Source: an uncultured Bacteroidales bacterium
GTDB lineage: Bacteria > Bacteroidota > Bacteroidia > Bacteroidales > UBA932
Direction: 5' to 3'
Assembly (NCBI GenBank): GCA_934678915.1
Contig: CAKUSF010000033.1
Coordinates: 1 to 18,264, forward strand
DNA length: 18,264 nucleotides
Shown: positions 8,179-15,735 of the stretch, one piece after another
Position numbering within the stretch: position 1 is the first letter of the stretch
Layout of the letters: every line of letters starts with the position of its first letter
Notes under the pieces: model-generated
The model's database searches: none
Told to the model about the DNA's origin: nothing
The model's input: the letters and a program-made list of their open reading frames with translations, nothing else
Made by a program: the position numbers and the translations under genes

Positions 8179-8263
8179 CTCCGTGCGTTAACTAGTGCCT
8201 CTCGCGCACCAAAGGCCACCAAGAAACGGGCGGTGAGTGAGTAGCAAGGTTTCACGCACGGAG
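8179..8263. repeat. Inverted repeat in the convergent gap
   Basis: CTCCGTGCGT (8179-8188) and its exact complement ACGCACGGAG (8254-8263) frame the space between two convergent genes. A small hairpin, GTGC-7 nt-GCAC, lies inside. It could help end transcription from both sides, but there is no T-run. It may instead be a remnant of a dispersed repeat. Confidence 0.5.
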
Positions 8264-8267
8264 ACTT

Positions 8268-9425
8268 CTACTGGCAAACAAACGGATCCGGCTCTGGGGC
8301 GTTCTTGTCGTAGGCAAGGGCGGTGGCTTTACCGGAAAGGATGTCGAAGCCATGCTCAGCGAGACTTTGGAGTTCAAATTCCCCAGGATAGACCTCAACA
8401 GGGGCGATGAACTCTACCCTCCTGCGGATTCCCTCCACAATGTTCTGCCCAAAGGCTCCGCCACCGGTCAGAAGAATCACGTCCACTTTGCCGCACACAT
8501 CAGCGGCTTCAGAAGAGATATATTTTGCGATGTTTAGAATGAATGCTTCCATCCAAACCTTCGCACGTACGTCTCCTTTCTCTCCACGATGGACTATCTC
8601 TTTTAAGTCATTCGTTCCAAAAAAGGCCACGGCTCCTCCATGCTCCATCAGTTTTTTCTTTAGCTCCGACTTGGTATATTCCCCACTAAAGCACAAGTCA
8701 ATCAATTGAAAGCCAGGGCAAGATCCGACTCTTTCCGGAGTGAATGGGCCGTCTCCACCTACTCCGTTGTTTGTGTCGATTACTTTTCCGTTCCGATGAA
8801 GAGTGACAGTGATTCCGCCTCCGATGTGCGCGACAATCGCTGTGATGTCATTCTCTGAATGGCCATGGTCTTTAAGGTAGTGCCTAACAACAGCCCTTGA
8901 GTTGAGAGCATGGAAGAACGCTCTTCGCTGGAACTCCGGCAAACCTCCTACTCGGCATTCCGGCAGCATCTCATCTGCCATCGGAGGGTCAGCTATGTAA
9001 GCCCTGCAAGCCCCAAAAGGCATGCTGACATCTCTGGCAATATTTTTCCGAGTCACCTCCTTGGCCAGATCGTCAGCGATGATCGCACTCAGGTTGCAGG
9101 CGTGCCGCCCATATTTACAACTCATCAAGACCTCTCTCATGTCCTCATTGACTGAATATATTCCCGTGACCACAGGTGCGAAAAGTCCACCCCGTGCCAT
9201 GATGATGTCAATGTCTTGAGCATGAATCCCTTTACTGCGCATGAATGTTCTCACTTCATCTCGGCGCAGATTATCCTGTTCCATCACATCCTTGAACCTC
9301 GCGAGATCCTCGGCCTTATGTACTAGATTCTCCTCGAACACAGGAGACCCATCCACGAAATAACCAATTTTTGTCGAAGTCGATCCTGTGTCGATTGCCA
9401 ACAATCGTCCTTTTTGTCTTGTCAT
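8268..9425 (-). CDS. buk: Butyrate kinase (acetokinase family)
   Basis: The enzyme interconverts acyl phosphate plus ADP with butyrate (or a branched short-chain acid) plus ATP in the cytoplasm. The 385-residue protein shows the ASKHA kinase fold. The phosphate-1 loop is AIDTGSTSTKIGYF (from residue 10). Further motifs are ARGGLFAPVVTGIYSVNEDM, IVAHIGGGITV (197-207) and GVGGDGPFTPERVGSCP (221-237). The C-terminal VYPGEFELQSLAEHGFDIL is typical of butyrate rather than acetate kinases. An ATG at 9446 would add seven residues, but it overlaps the -7 promoter box, so ATG 9425 is preferred. The usual partner phosphotransbutyrylase (ptb) is not adjacent: the upstream neighbour is metX. The family also includes branched-chain fatty acid kinases, so the exact acid is open. 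Confidence 0.88.
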   Translation of the reverse strand: MTRQKGRLLAIDTGSTSTKIGYFVDGSPVFEENLVHKAEDLARFKDVMEQDNLRRDEVRTFMRSKGIHAQDIDIIMARGGLFAPVVTGIYSVNEDMREVLMSCKYGRHACNLSAIIADDLAKEVTRKNIARDVSMPFGACRAYIADPPMADEMLPECRVGGLPEFQRRAFFHALNSRAVVRHYLKDHGHSENDITAIVAHIGGGITVTLHRNGKVIDTNNGVGGDGPFTPERVGSCPGFQLIDLCFSGEYTKSELKKKLMEHGGAVAFFGTNDLKEIVHRGEKGDVRAKVWMEAFILNIAKYISSEAADVCGKVDVILLTGGGAFGQNIVEGIRRRVEFIAPVEVYPGEFELQSLAEHGFDILSGKATALAYDKNAPEPDPFVCQ

Positions 9426-9443
9426 GTTCGTTTCGTTTTCGAA

Positions 9444-9474
9444 CAAATTTATCAGACACAGTCAACAAGGCAAA
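9444..9474 (-). promoter_or_regulatory. Promoter of butyrate kinase
   Basis: Read on the minus strand, TTTG (9474-9471), 19 bp, then TAAATTTG (9451-9444) is a full match to the Bacteroidetes -33/-7 consensus. Initiation is predicted near 9438. This gives a short leader before ATG 9425 and rules against the upstream ATG at 9446. Confidence 0.8.
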
Positions 9475-9557
9475 AAATAAGTGGCAGTTCACAGCCACAT
9501 TCCGCCAATCCCGTTAATCCGTTGCGAAATTCTGAATATGTCGGTGAAAACAGCTTC

Positions 9558-10574
9558 TTATGGTAGAACAGGGCGGAGGATGTCAGCGATGGCGGAAGTT
9601 TCTATTAGAAATCCATCGTGGCCGTAAGGTGTATCAATCTGGTAATAGCGGGAACTGGGAATCAGTTCGGAGAGTGGTTTCATGTCTTCCGGTGGGAATA
9701 GCTCATCGGAGGACATACAGATAAAGGTACAGTCGGTCTTGATCTGAGACAGGGCAGCAGCGACACCTCCACGGCCACGTCCTACGTTGTTGCTGTCAAC
9801 CTCGTCACAGACATAGAGGTAGGAATAGGCATCCCAGTCCTTGACGAACTTTGAGGTCTGGTGACGGTAGTAGGATCCTACTTTGCCTGCGAAAACGGTG
9901 TCATCGCTGTCCTCGTTCTGTTTGAACAGGCCTTCCTCGCAACGATAGGTCAGCAAGGCTATGGCGCGAGCGGCTTTCAGACCTTCCATGCCACCGTTCA
10001 GGTCACGATGCTCCTTGAAAGTCGGGTCGGCAAGGAGGGCCATACGGCTGGCAGCGTTGAATCCAGCGAGCCAGGGAGTCACACGGGCACCTGTGGCGAT
10101 AAAGAATATCTTTCCGAATATGCCGGGGCGCATCACTGCCCACTCGAAGGACATGAATCCACCCATGGATGTACCGATAAGCAGGTCTATCCTCTCTATG
10201 CCAAGATGTTGCCTAAGAATGTCAAAGGCACGGACAGTGTCCCTTACAGTCACGTGAGGGAACTCGAAATAGTAGGGTTTTCCGGTTTTCGGGTTCGTGG
10301 ACGCCGGGCCGGACGAACCACAGGCCGAGCCAAGGACGTTGGCGCAGATCACGAAATATTTCTCGGTGTCAATCAGTTTGCCTGGACCGACGAGAGCCGG
10401 CCACCAACTGCCCTCCGGGTCGGAATCCGCCGTGAGGGCGTGACAAAGCCAGATCACTTTTTTGCCTTCGGTATATTCAAAAGGAGATGTATGATAGGCG
10501 ATCTCAAGATTGCCAATGCTTCCACCCGCCTCGAACTCAAATGTTCCGTTGTGTTTATAGATGTGCTTGATCAT
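9558..10574 (-). CDS. metX: Homoserine O-acetyltransferase (MetX)
   Basis: This 338-residue alpha/beta-hydrolase-fold acyltransferase activates homoserine by O-acylation from an acyl-CoA, the first committed step to methionine. It has CHALTADS in place of the usual CHALTG, the family block LGSACGSSGPASTNPKTGKP (81-100), the nucleophile elbow GTSMGG with S136, D290 in MSSDELFPPED and H319 in YGHDGF, giving the Ser-Asp-His triad. Length is slightly short of the usual 350-380 residues. MetX-family members can use acetyl- or succinyl-CoA, so acetyl is the default call and not proven. The start overlaps the end of the GH9/NodB gene by 20 bp, so it is probably translationally coupled to it. Confidence 0.92.
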   Translation of the reverse strand: MIKHIYKHNGTFEFEAGGSIGNLEIAYHTSPFEYTEGKKVIWLCHALTADSDPEGSWWPALVGPGKLIDTEKYFVICANVLGSACGSSGPASTNPKTGKPYYFEFPHVTVRDTVRAFDILRQHLGIERIDLLIGTSMGGFMSFEWAVMRPGIFGKIFFIATGARVTPWLAGFNAASRMALLADPTFKEHRDLNGGMEGLKAARAIALLTYRCEEGLFKQNEDSDDTVFAGKVGSYYRHQTSKFVKDWDAYSYLYVCDEVDSNNVGRGRGGVAAALSQIKTDCTFICMSSDELFPPEDMKPLSELIPSSRYYQIDTPYGHDGFLIETSAIADILRPVLP

Positions 10575-13350
10575 TCTCTTTCAATGGTGTGAATGAATAT
10601 CCCTTCCTGCGAAGCTCCCTGATGAGTCCGGGAAGTTTGTCGTAGAATTTGTCAGTTCTGGCCGGAACCGTTCCGAAATGAATCAGCATGATGTGGCCGT
10701 TAAGTCCGTTTGGATCCGTCCTTTCATATTCCCAAATTCTGTTGAGAATTTCCTTGCTGCTGAAATAATGCTTCATATCGGGAGTCGTGTAGTCACCGTT
10801 GGTGAGAGTTCCGGGAGTGTAGTTGATGATCTGCAACCCAAGTTGCCGGGCCCAGGAGGATATTGTCGAATTGTAATGCTCGTAGGGAGGAATGAAATAC
10901 GGTGCGTCAGTAATGCCGAATTCACGCAACTTTTTATAGCTCTTGAACATGTCCTCTTCGAATTCCTGTTTTGTCACAAGCAGGGAATCGCGCTTGTCCC
11001 ATGGGGCATAGAGCAGATGCCCGTAGGAATGGCTTCCGATGTAATGTCCTTCAGCCACAAGCCGCTTTACGACATCAGGATACATCTCGAAGAACTGTCC
11101 CGTGAAGAAGAATCCACCCTTGATGTTATACTTTCTCAACGTAGAGATGATCCTCTCCGCCCCATCCGCCCTATCGGCAGCGGTAAACACAAAGTCTATG
11201 TGCTTGACTGACGGGTCAGTTCTTATTATTCCTCCATTCTGGTAGATGTTATTGTCGGTAAAGGTATTATCGATGGTGGTTTCAGTGGGGGCATCGGTGG
11301 CACTATTAGTGGGGGCCGCAGTGGCAATGGACACCGTGGGCCTATCGCTTCGCGACCCTATCCGGGCGAATGGCCCACGGCATCCATTGCCACTGTGGCC
11401 TTCGTGCGATCCACCGGTTTCATCTATTGCACATTTAATCACGGTTCCATCAGCGGATAGCGTTGCGGCATTGGAGGTTGCTGCCCCTTTACCCGGATAG
11501 GGTCGCGAAGCGATCGGGCGGCAACCTCTTATGCCGCAACGCACCCCTTCCGAAGAAATCCTACCTTCACGCTGGTAGTAAGACAATGGGAAGGTCAGCG
11601 AAGCCGTGCCATCCATAGTCGGTTCGTTGGTGGAATAGTCATGTGTGCTGTCGTGATAGGCCAAATCTCCAGGCTGGACCTCCTCGTAGTTGATTCCACC
11701 GTCGGTGCGGATTCCAAGAAGGCTGCCGAATATAGTAGAATAGACAGGCCCGTCAACCAAACCACCGGTAGTGTTTCCCATCTTAAATGTAATGATGAAA
11801 GAATGAGGCTGGGTCGGGAATATCCCACCCTTAGGCAATTCCACAATCATGCTCACACCCCAAGGATTGCATCCAAGAAGCCAGTCACGCAAAGAGCCTT
11901 CCATCTCCTGATAGGTGGTGTCCCCAGTCAACTCACGGTAAAGGATACATTGGGTCAGCATCGCTGAAGTCAAGTTGTTGGAACACCATATTCCCGGAAT
12001 ACCGAACATGAACGGATGATTCTTTCCACGCTCATAGACACGCTGGATGCCCGAACGCATGTTCCTAATGAACTCCTCTGACACCTTGCCGCCAAAATTT
12101 TTCGCAATGCGGTAATGTCCCATATTCATAAAAGGATACCATTGGTAGTGGCGGGCGCTGTCCGCTCCCATCCAAGGGGTTACAGGCTCGCGGCGGGCAT
12201 ATTCTATGGCATCGGTCCGGTACTTCTTGTCACCAGTGCGACGGAACATCTCGCAGGCAGCCAGCTCCATGTCATCCACCCAATTATCCTCCTCGTAGAT
12301 GTAAGGGGAAACCACCGATGCTGTCTGGCAGACACCCGGTTTAGCGACTCCAGCATCGTAGGCAGCCTGAGCCTTAGCCCCTATCTTCTCCGCGAACTCA
12401 GGGTAGAATGGCTTAAGAATCTCCGCACCGAGAGCGAAGTCAGAAGCGAACTTCCCCGCTGTACTTGCGACGCCAGTGGTCTTGTTCTTGCCACCACGCT
12501 TGCCTCTCTGTTGGGGCTCACCAGAACAGAACCATACAGGTCTGTACTCCCCTTTTCCCCAACCATAGTCAGCCTTATCTTTACTTGGAATACGCCTCCC
12601 GATGTGGTCACGGTCATCCGCAATCTGATTGTACATCTCCCCAGGTTCAGGATTCATCTTGTCAAGCCAAGTGAGACCCCAGTATATCTCATCCACAATG
12701 TCTGGAATTCCGTTTCTGCCAGGAGTACCATCAGCCAAATGGTTATCCGAAAATGCCTCCGGGTTGCTCTGGTAAGCAAACATCATCTGGTAAATAGCAT
12801 TAGCGGAAGTGGTTGTGTATTGCAGACAGTCCGAAGCATCGTGCCAACCACCAGTCACGTCAAGGAAAGTGCTATCTTTTAGCGGATCTGGATGCCCAAC
12901 GATGATTCCATCCTTGCGATGGCAGCTATCCTTAAATAAAGGGTTCCAACCACAGCGCTGCTGACGCATGTAGTTCAGCACAAAATCAGCCGCACCGTCA
13001 TAAACCTTAGGATTTACAGGAAATATCTCCGAGCGAGTCTCACCATCTGATGAGGACACTTTAATATAATAGGCTCCTTCAGTCTTCAAGGCACTGAACT
13101 CCAGACGGCAGGTTGTCTTCATCTGCCCAAGTTCCCCAGTAAGCCTTACAAGGCATGACTTCCAGACGGTCTCTCCGGTAAAGGCATCAACAAGCTCGAA
13201 GCCATTGAGCCTGACATCGTCACTACTCATGAAGACAGCTACCTTGGTAGCATCCGGCAAGTAACCCAGTTGATTTATTCTAATCCAAGACCCGGCATAG
13301 GTCTGGATGGCAACAAAAGCTAAAATCGCTATGGATACTATTCTTTTCAT
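10555..13350 (-). CDS. Secreted GH9 glycoside hydrolase fused to NodB-type deacetylase domain
   Basis: This 931-residue secreted protein has a signal peptide (MKRIVSIAILAFVAIQTYA). An Ig-like CelD_N domain follows (about 21-115, WIRINQLGYLPDATKVAVF). The GH9 (alpha/alpha)6 catalytic domain spans about 116-596, with GGWHDASD (D171 and D174, base and water positioning), CNPWGVSMIV, PTQPHSF and YSTNEPTMDG (E576, general acid). GH9 enzymes cut beta-1,4-glucans such as cellulose or xyloglucan. A low-complexity linker (597-708) contains two palindromic inserts. A NodB polysaccharide-deacetylase domain ends the protein (about 715-925). The domain keeps HSYGH (H774, H778) and MLIHFGT (H891), but the first motif, normally TFDDG, reads FTAADRADG, and the Arg of RPPY is missing (FIPPYEH). 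Deacetylase activity is therefore doubtful. No TonB-linked transporter or SusD gene accompanies it. Confidence 0.88.
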   Translation of the reverse strand: MKRIVSIAILAFVAIQTYAGSWIRINQLGYLPDATKVAVFMSSDDVRLNGFELVDAFTGETVWKSCLVRLTGELGQMKTTCRLEFSALKTEGAYYIKVSSSDGETRSEIFPVNPKVYDGAADFVLNYMRQQRCGWNPLFKDSCHRKDGIIVGHPDPLKDSTFLDVTGGWHDASDCLQYTTTSANAIYQMMFAYQSNPEAFSDNHLADGTPGRNGIPDIVDEIYWGLTWLDKMNPEPGEMYNQIADDRDHIGRRIPSKDKADYGWGKGEYRPVWFCSGEPQQRGKRGGKNKTTGVASTAGKFASDFALGAEILKPFYPEFAEKIGAKAQAAYDAGVAKPGVCQTASVVSPYIYEEDNWVDDMELAACEMFRRTGDKKYRTDAIEYARREPVTPWMGADSARHYQWYPFMNMGHYRIAKNFGGKVSEEFIRNMRSGIQRVYERGKNHPFMFGIPGIWCSNNLTSAMLTQCILYRELTGDTTYQEMEGSLRDWLLGCNPWGVSMIVELPKGGIFPTQPHSFIITFKMGNTTGGLVDGPVYSTIFGSLLGIRTDGGINYEEVQPGDLAYHDSTHDYSTNEPTMDGTASLTFPLSYYQREGRISSEGVRCGIRGCRPIASRPYPGKGAATSNAATLSADGTVIKCAIDETGGSHEGHSGNGCRGPFARIGSRSDRPTVSIATAAPTNSATDAPTETTIDNTFTDNNIYQNGGIIRTDPSVKHIDFVFTAADRADGAERIISTLRKYNIKGGFFFTGQFFEMYPDVVKRLVAEGHYIGSHSYGHLLYAPWDKRDSLLVTKQEFEEDMFKSYKKLREFGITDAPYFIPPYEHYNSTISSWARQLGLQIINYTPGTLTNGDYTTPDMKHYFSSKEILNRIWEYERTDPNGLNGHIMLIHFGTVPARTDKFYDKLPGLIRELRRKGYSFTPLKENDQAHL
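11284..11331. repeat. Degenerate 24-bp tandem repeat in linker
   Basis: Two adjacent 24-bp units (11284-11307 and 11308-11331) agree at 17 of 24 positions, both starting AGTGGGGGC. They encode the Thr/Ala-rich linker ATAAPTNSATDAPTE. The second unit runs into the left arm of the first hairpin. Confidence 0.55.
11314..11400. repeat. In-frame palindromic insert 1 in GH9/NodB linker
   Basis: A 29-bp arm (11314-11342) pairs with a 29-bp arm (11372-11400), 26 of 29 positions complementary, around a 29-nt loop (11343-11371). The loop contains the complement of CCGGATAGGGTCGCGAAGC. The frame stays open: the insert encodes residues about 651-679 of the protein (GHSGNGCRGPFARIGSRSDR and onward). Confidence 0.88.
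11460..11542. repeat. In-frame palindromic insert 2 in GH9/NodB linker
   Basis: Arms of 27 bp (11460-11486 and 11516-11542), 24 of 27 complementary, enclose a 29-nt loop (11487-11515) carrying CCGGATAGGGTCGCGAAGC. The loop is the inverted copy of the loop of insert 1 (25 of 29 identical after inversion, with a 23-nt exact core). The insert encodes residues about 603-631 (VRCGIRGCRPIASRPYPGKG and onward). A 59-bp spacer lies between the inserts. Confidence 0.88.
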
Positions 13351-13514
13351 TGTGGGTTATGTAAGTAAACGTAAAAAACATAATTTGCCGCATCCTAGGC
13401 AACTTTTGCTTTGCTGCTTACAAAATCTTCTCAAAACAATTTCAAAATATGCCTAATGCCTGCTAAAGCATGCAAATTTAGAAAAAATTAGCCGTCTAAA
13501 ACGTAGAAAATGCT

Positions 13515-13522
13515 TACTTTTG
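13515..13522 (+). promoter_or_regulatory. Likely -7 box for ispF
   Basis: TACTTTTG matches TAnnTTTG and lies 18 bases before the ispF ATG. No good TTTG is found 19-20 bp upstream, so the promoter is only partly supported. The rest of the 13351-13540 gap between the divergent genes is A+T-rich. I could not pick a convincing minus-strand promoter for the GH9/NodB gene in it. Confidence 0.5.
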
Positions 13523-13540
13523 CGCAAATAGAACTGCTTA

Positions 13541-14029
13541 ATGGGATATTCTGGCATAAGAATAGGTAACGGCTACGATGTACACGCCCTCAAGGAGGGA
13601 CTGCCAATGTGGCTTTGCGGCATACAGATCGAAAACGAGACAGGATTTGTGGCTCATTCGGACGGTGATGTGGCTATCCATGCGCTCTGCGATGCACTCT
13701 TGGGAGCGGCCTCGCTCGGAGACATCGGGCTACATTTCCCAGACAATGATGACAGGTGGAAAGGCATTGACAGCAAGATTCTTCTTAAGGAGGTGATGAG
13801 ACTGGTTAGGGCCAAGGGCTACGAACTAGGTAACGCGGACATCACGATAGCATTGCAGGCCCCTAAACTGCGACCGTACATAGACACTATGCGTTCTACA
13901 CTTGCGGAAGTGATTGGGACAGATGCTGATAACATCTCTATCAAAGCCACAACGACAGAGCGCCTTGGCTTCGTCGGACGAAAAGAAGGTTGTGAGGTCT
14001 GGGCGGCAGTCATAATAACGAAAATCTAA
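13541..14029 (+). CDS. ispF: 2-C-methyl-D-erythritol 2,4-cyclodiphosphate synthase
   Basis: This 162-residue enzyme of the MEP isoprenoid pathway cyclises CDP-methylerythritol 2-phosphate to the cyclodiphosphate, releasing CMP. It works as a trimer with a divalent metal at each site. Metal ligands are visible as D13 and H15 in GNGYDVHAL and H47 in AHSDGDVAIHALCDALLGA. GDIGLHFPDND, the ATTTERLGFVGRKEG block and the C-terminal strand are all as expected. Length and motifs are complete. It is the only MEP gene in the window. The 72-bp gap to the symporter would allow cotranscription. Confidence 0.95.
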   Translation: MGYSGIRIGNGYDVHALKEGLPMWLCGIQIENETGFVAHSDGDVAIHALCDALLGAASLGDIGLHFPDNDDRWKGIDSKILLKEVMRLVRAKGYELGNADITIALQAPKLRPYIDTMRSTLAEVIGTDADNISIKATTTERLGFVGRKEGCEVWAAVIITKI

Positions 14030-14101
14030 ATGCCTGTTCATGTTGTCACAAGGACTTCTAGTAATTTGTCTTAAAACCAAACATATAATTAAAGCACTAA
14101 T

Positions 14102-15556
14102 ATGAGCCCTTTATCAGTAATAATCACAGTTCTGGCGTACTTCGCCGTGATGTTCACAGTGTCATGGATCTCCTCGCGCAACGCTGACAACGCGGGATTT
14201 TTCAACGGAGGACGCAAAGCCCCTTGGTGGATTGTGGCAATCGCGATGCTCGGAGCACCGATGTCAGGAGTGACCTATGTCTCCGTACCGGGAATGGTCG
14301 GAGTGGGAGGCACAGCGATGGGTTACATGCAGATGGTACTCGGATTCTTCGTTGGTTACATAATCATCGCCTTCGTCCTCACTCCTATATTCTTCAAGAT
14401 GAATATGGTGTCTATCTACCAATATCTTGATGACAGATTCGGGGTATCCTCACACAAAACCGGTGCGTGGTTCTTCTTCATTTCCAAGATTTTAGGCGCA
14501 GCTGTCAGGCTATTCCTCGTCTGTGTGACTCTCCAGTTGATGATCTTCGAGCCGCTTGGGCTGCCGTTCATCCTGAATGTGGTCATCTCCATGGCGATTG
14601 TGCTTCTCTACACATTCAGGGGCGGAGTAAAGTCTGTAATCTGGACAGACACTTTGAAGACAGTCTGCATGATTGTGTCTATCGTGCTCGCTATCGTCTT
14701 CATTGCCAAGGATCTGGGGCTAAGCTTCTCAGGCGTGGTGCAAACGGTTCGTGAGAGTGCATATTCAAAGATGTTCTTCTTCGATGATGTGAATCATCCT
14801 GAATATTTCTGGAAACAGTTCCTCGCGGGCGTGTTCACGGTGATTGCCATGACCGGGTTGGATCAGGACATGATGCAGCGAACGCTGAGCAGCCGCAACG
14901 CTAAGGATTCGCAGAAAAACCTCATTACCAGCGGATTGTTGCAGATTCCTGTGATATTCCTATTCCTTTGTTTGGGAGTTCTTCTGTACCTGTTCGCTGG
15001 CCAGAAGGGCATCTCCGAAGTTGGTGACACCCTGTTCCCTGCTGTGGCGACAGGTGGTTATCTGCCAGCCATTGTTGGTGTGCTGTTCGTAATCGGACTC
15101 GTGTCATGCGCGTTTGCAGCGGGAGGTTCGGCCTTGACAGCTCTGACCACTTCATTCACAGTGGACATCATCGGGACCAAGGGGAAGAGCGAGGAACAGG
15201 TAACTTCCGTCAGGAAAAAAATTCACCTATTGATGGCGATTTTGATGGGAGTCGTGATTTTTGTCTTCTATCTACTGAACACGAAATCGGCCATTGATGC
15301 CGTCTATAAACTTGCAAGCTACACTTACGGGCCGATCTTGGGAATGTTCGCATTCGGGATATTCACGAAAAAGAAGGTCAACGACAAGTGGGTGCCGCTG
15401 GTGGCCATCATCGCTCCCGTCCTTTGCTTCATCCTCCAAAGCAACTCCGAGAGGTGGTTCGGAGGCTACAAATTCAGTTACGAGCTGCTTCTGTTCAACG
15501 CTTTGTTCACGATTTTGGGACTTTGCCTGCTAATTCGCAGAAAAAAGTCGAATTAA
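14102..15556 (+). CDS. Sodium:solute symporter (SSS family)
   Basis: This 484-residue inner-membrane transporter has about 13 hydrophobic segments and couples Na+ entry to uptake of a small solute. Family marks near the N-terminus are NADNAGFFNGGRKAPWWIVA and GAPMSGVTYVSVPGMV, followed by YQYLDDRFG. The core helix pair has FTVIAMTGLDQDMMQRTLS, a typical SSS segment, and CAFAAGGSALTALTTSFTVD carries Ser/Thr residues of the kind that form the second sodium site. Sugars, amino acids, sialic acid or monocarboxylates are all possible substrates; neither the sequence nor the neighbours (ispF, tRNAs) tell which. It ends in a basic tail, IRRKKSN. Confidence 0.9.
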   Translation: MSPLSVIITVLAYFAVMFTVSWISSRNADNAGFFNGGRKAPWWIVAIAMLGAPMSGVTYVSVPGMVGVGGTAMGYMQMVLGFFVGYIIIAFVLTPIFFKMNMVSIYQYLDDRFGVSSHKTGAWFFFISKILGAAVRLFLVCVTLQLMIFEPLGLPFILNVVISMAIVLLYTFRGGVKSVIWTDTLKTVCMIVSIVLAIVFIAKDLGLSFSGVVQTVRESAYSKMFFFDDVNHPEYFWKQFLAGVFTVIAMTGLDQDMMQRTLSSRNAKDSQKNLITSGLLQIPVIFLFLCLGVLLYLFAGQKGISEVGDTLFPAVATGGYLPAIVGVLFVIGLVSCAFAAGGSALTALTTSFTVDIIGTKGKSEEQVTSVRKKIHLLMAILMGVVIFVFYLLNTKSAIDAVYKLASYTYGPILGMFAFGIFTKKKVNDKWVPLVAIIAPVLCFILQSNSERWFGGYKFSYELLLFNALFTILGLCLLIRRKKSN

Positions 15557-15557
15557 T

Positions 15558-15588
15558 TTTGGCAATTCAGGATAAATACCTATTTTTG
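15558..15588 (+). promoter_or_regulatory. Strong promoter of the tRNA-Gln/tRNA-Met/sdhC unit
   Basis: TTTG (15558-15561), 19 bp, then TATTTTTG (15581-15588) fits the Bacteroidetes consensus exactly. It starts two bases after the symporter stop codon. Transcription would begin near 15594, shortly before tRNA-Gln. Confidence 0.85.
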
Positions 15589-15621
15589 CAGTCCCGTTGC
15601 GAAGATGCACGGGACATCCAT

Positions 15622-15692
15622 TGAGATATGGTGTAATGGTAGCACTACAGATTCTGGCTCTGTCAGTGAGGGTTCGAATCCTTCTATCTCAA
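15622..15692 (+). tRNA. tRNA-Gln (anticodon CUG)
   Basis: The cloverleaf folds completely: acceptor TGAGATA/TATCTCA, D stem GTGT/GCAC, anticodon stem ACAGA/TCTGT with loop TTCTGGC (anticodon CTG at 15654-15656) and T stem GAGGG/CCTTC with loop TTCGAAT. The discriminator is A. CCA is not encoded. Confidence 0.95.
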
Positions 15693-15699
15693 CTATAAT

Positions 15700-15717
15700 C
15701 CGGCTTTAGCCGGTTTT
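15700..15717 (+). terminator. Short hairpin with T-run between the tRNAs
   Basis: CCGGC-TTTA-GCCGG (15700-15713) is followed by TTTT (15714-15717). The 5-bp stem is short for a terminator, so it may instead be a processing or partial-attenuation site between tRNA-Gln and tRNA-Met. Confidence 0.45.
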
Positions 15718-15735
15718 ATGGCTCTTGCCAGGAAT

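Noticed and set aside
9861..10592. 243-codon plus-strand open frame
   Set aside because: It lies opposite metX, whose catalytic triad and family motifs are clear; the plus-strand translation shows no family features.
11284..11542. Possible CRISPR-like or BIME array in the GH9/NodB linker
   Set aside because: There are only two units, they are in opposite orientation, and the stems differ while the loops match. No regular repeat-spacer pattern exists and the region is coding. It is kept as a palindromic insert pair.
11543..11560. Frameshift or split into separate GH9 and NodB genes
   Set aside because: The frame is open from 13350 to 10555 and passes through both hairpins without a stop; the signal peptide is only at the GH9 end.
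12115..12882. 255-codon plus-strand open frame
   Set aside because: It is antisense to the GH9 domain, with no motifs and no promoter; a shadow of codon bias.
14041..14101. Separate promoter for the symporter
   Set aside because: GTAATTTG at 14061-14068 is one base short of TAnnTTTG and the upstream TTG is 16 bp away, outside the usual spacing.
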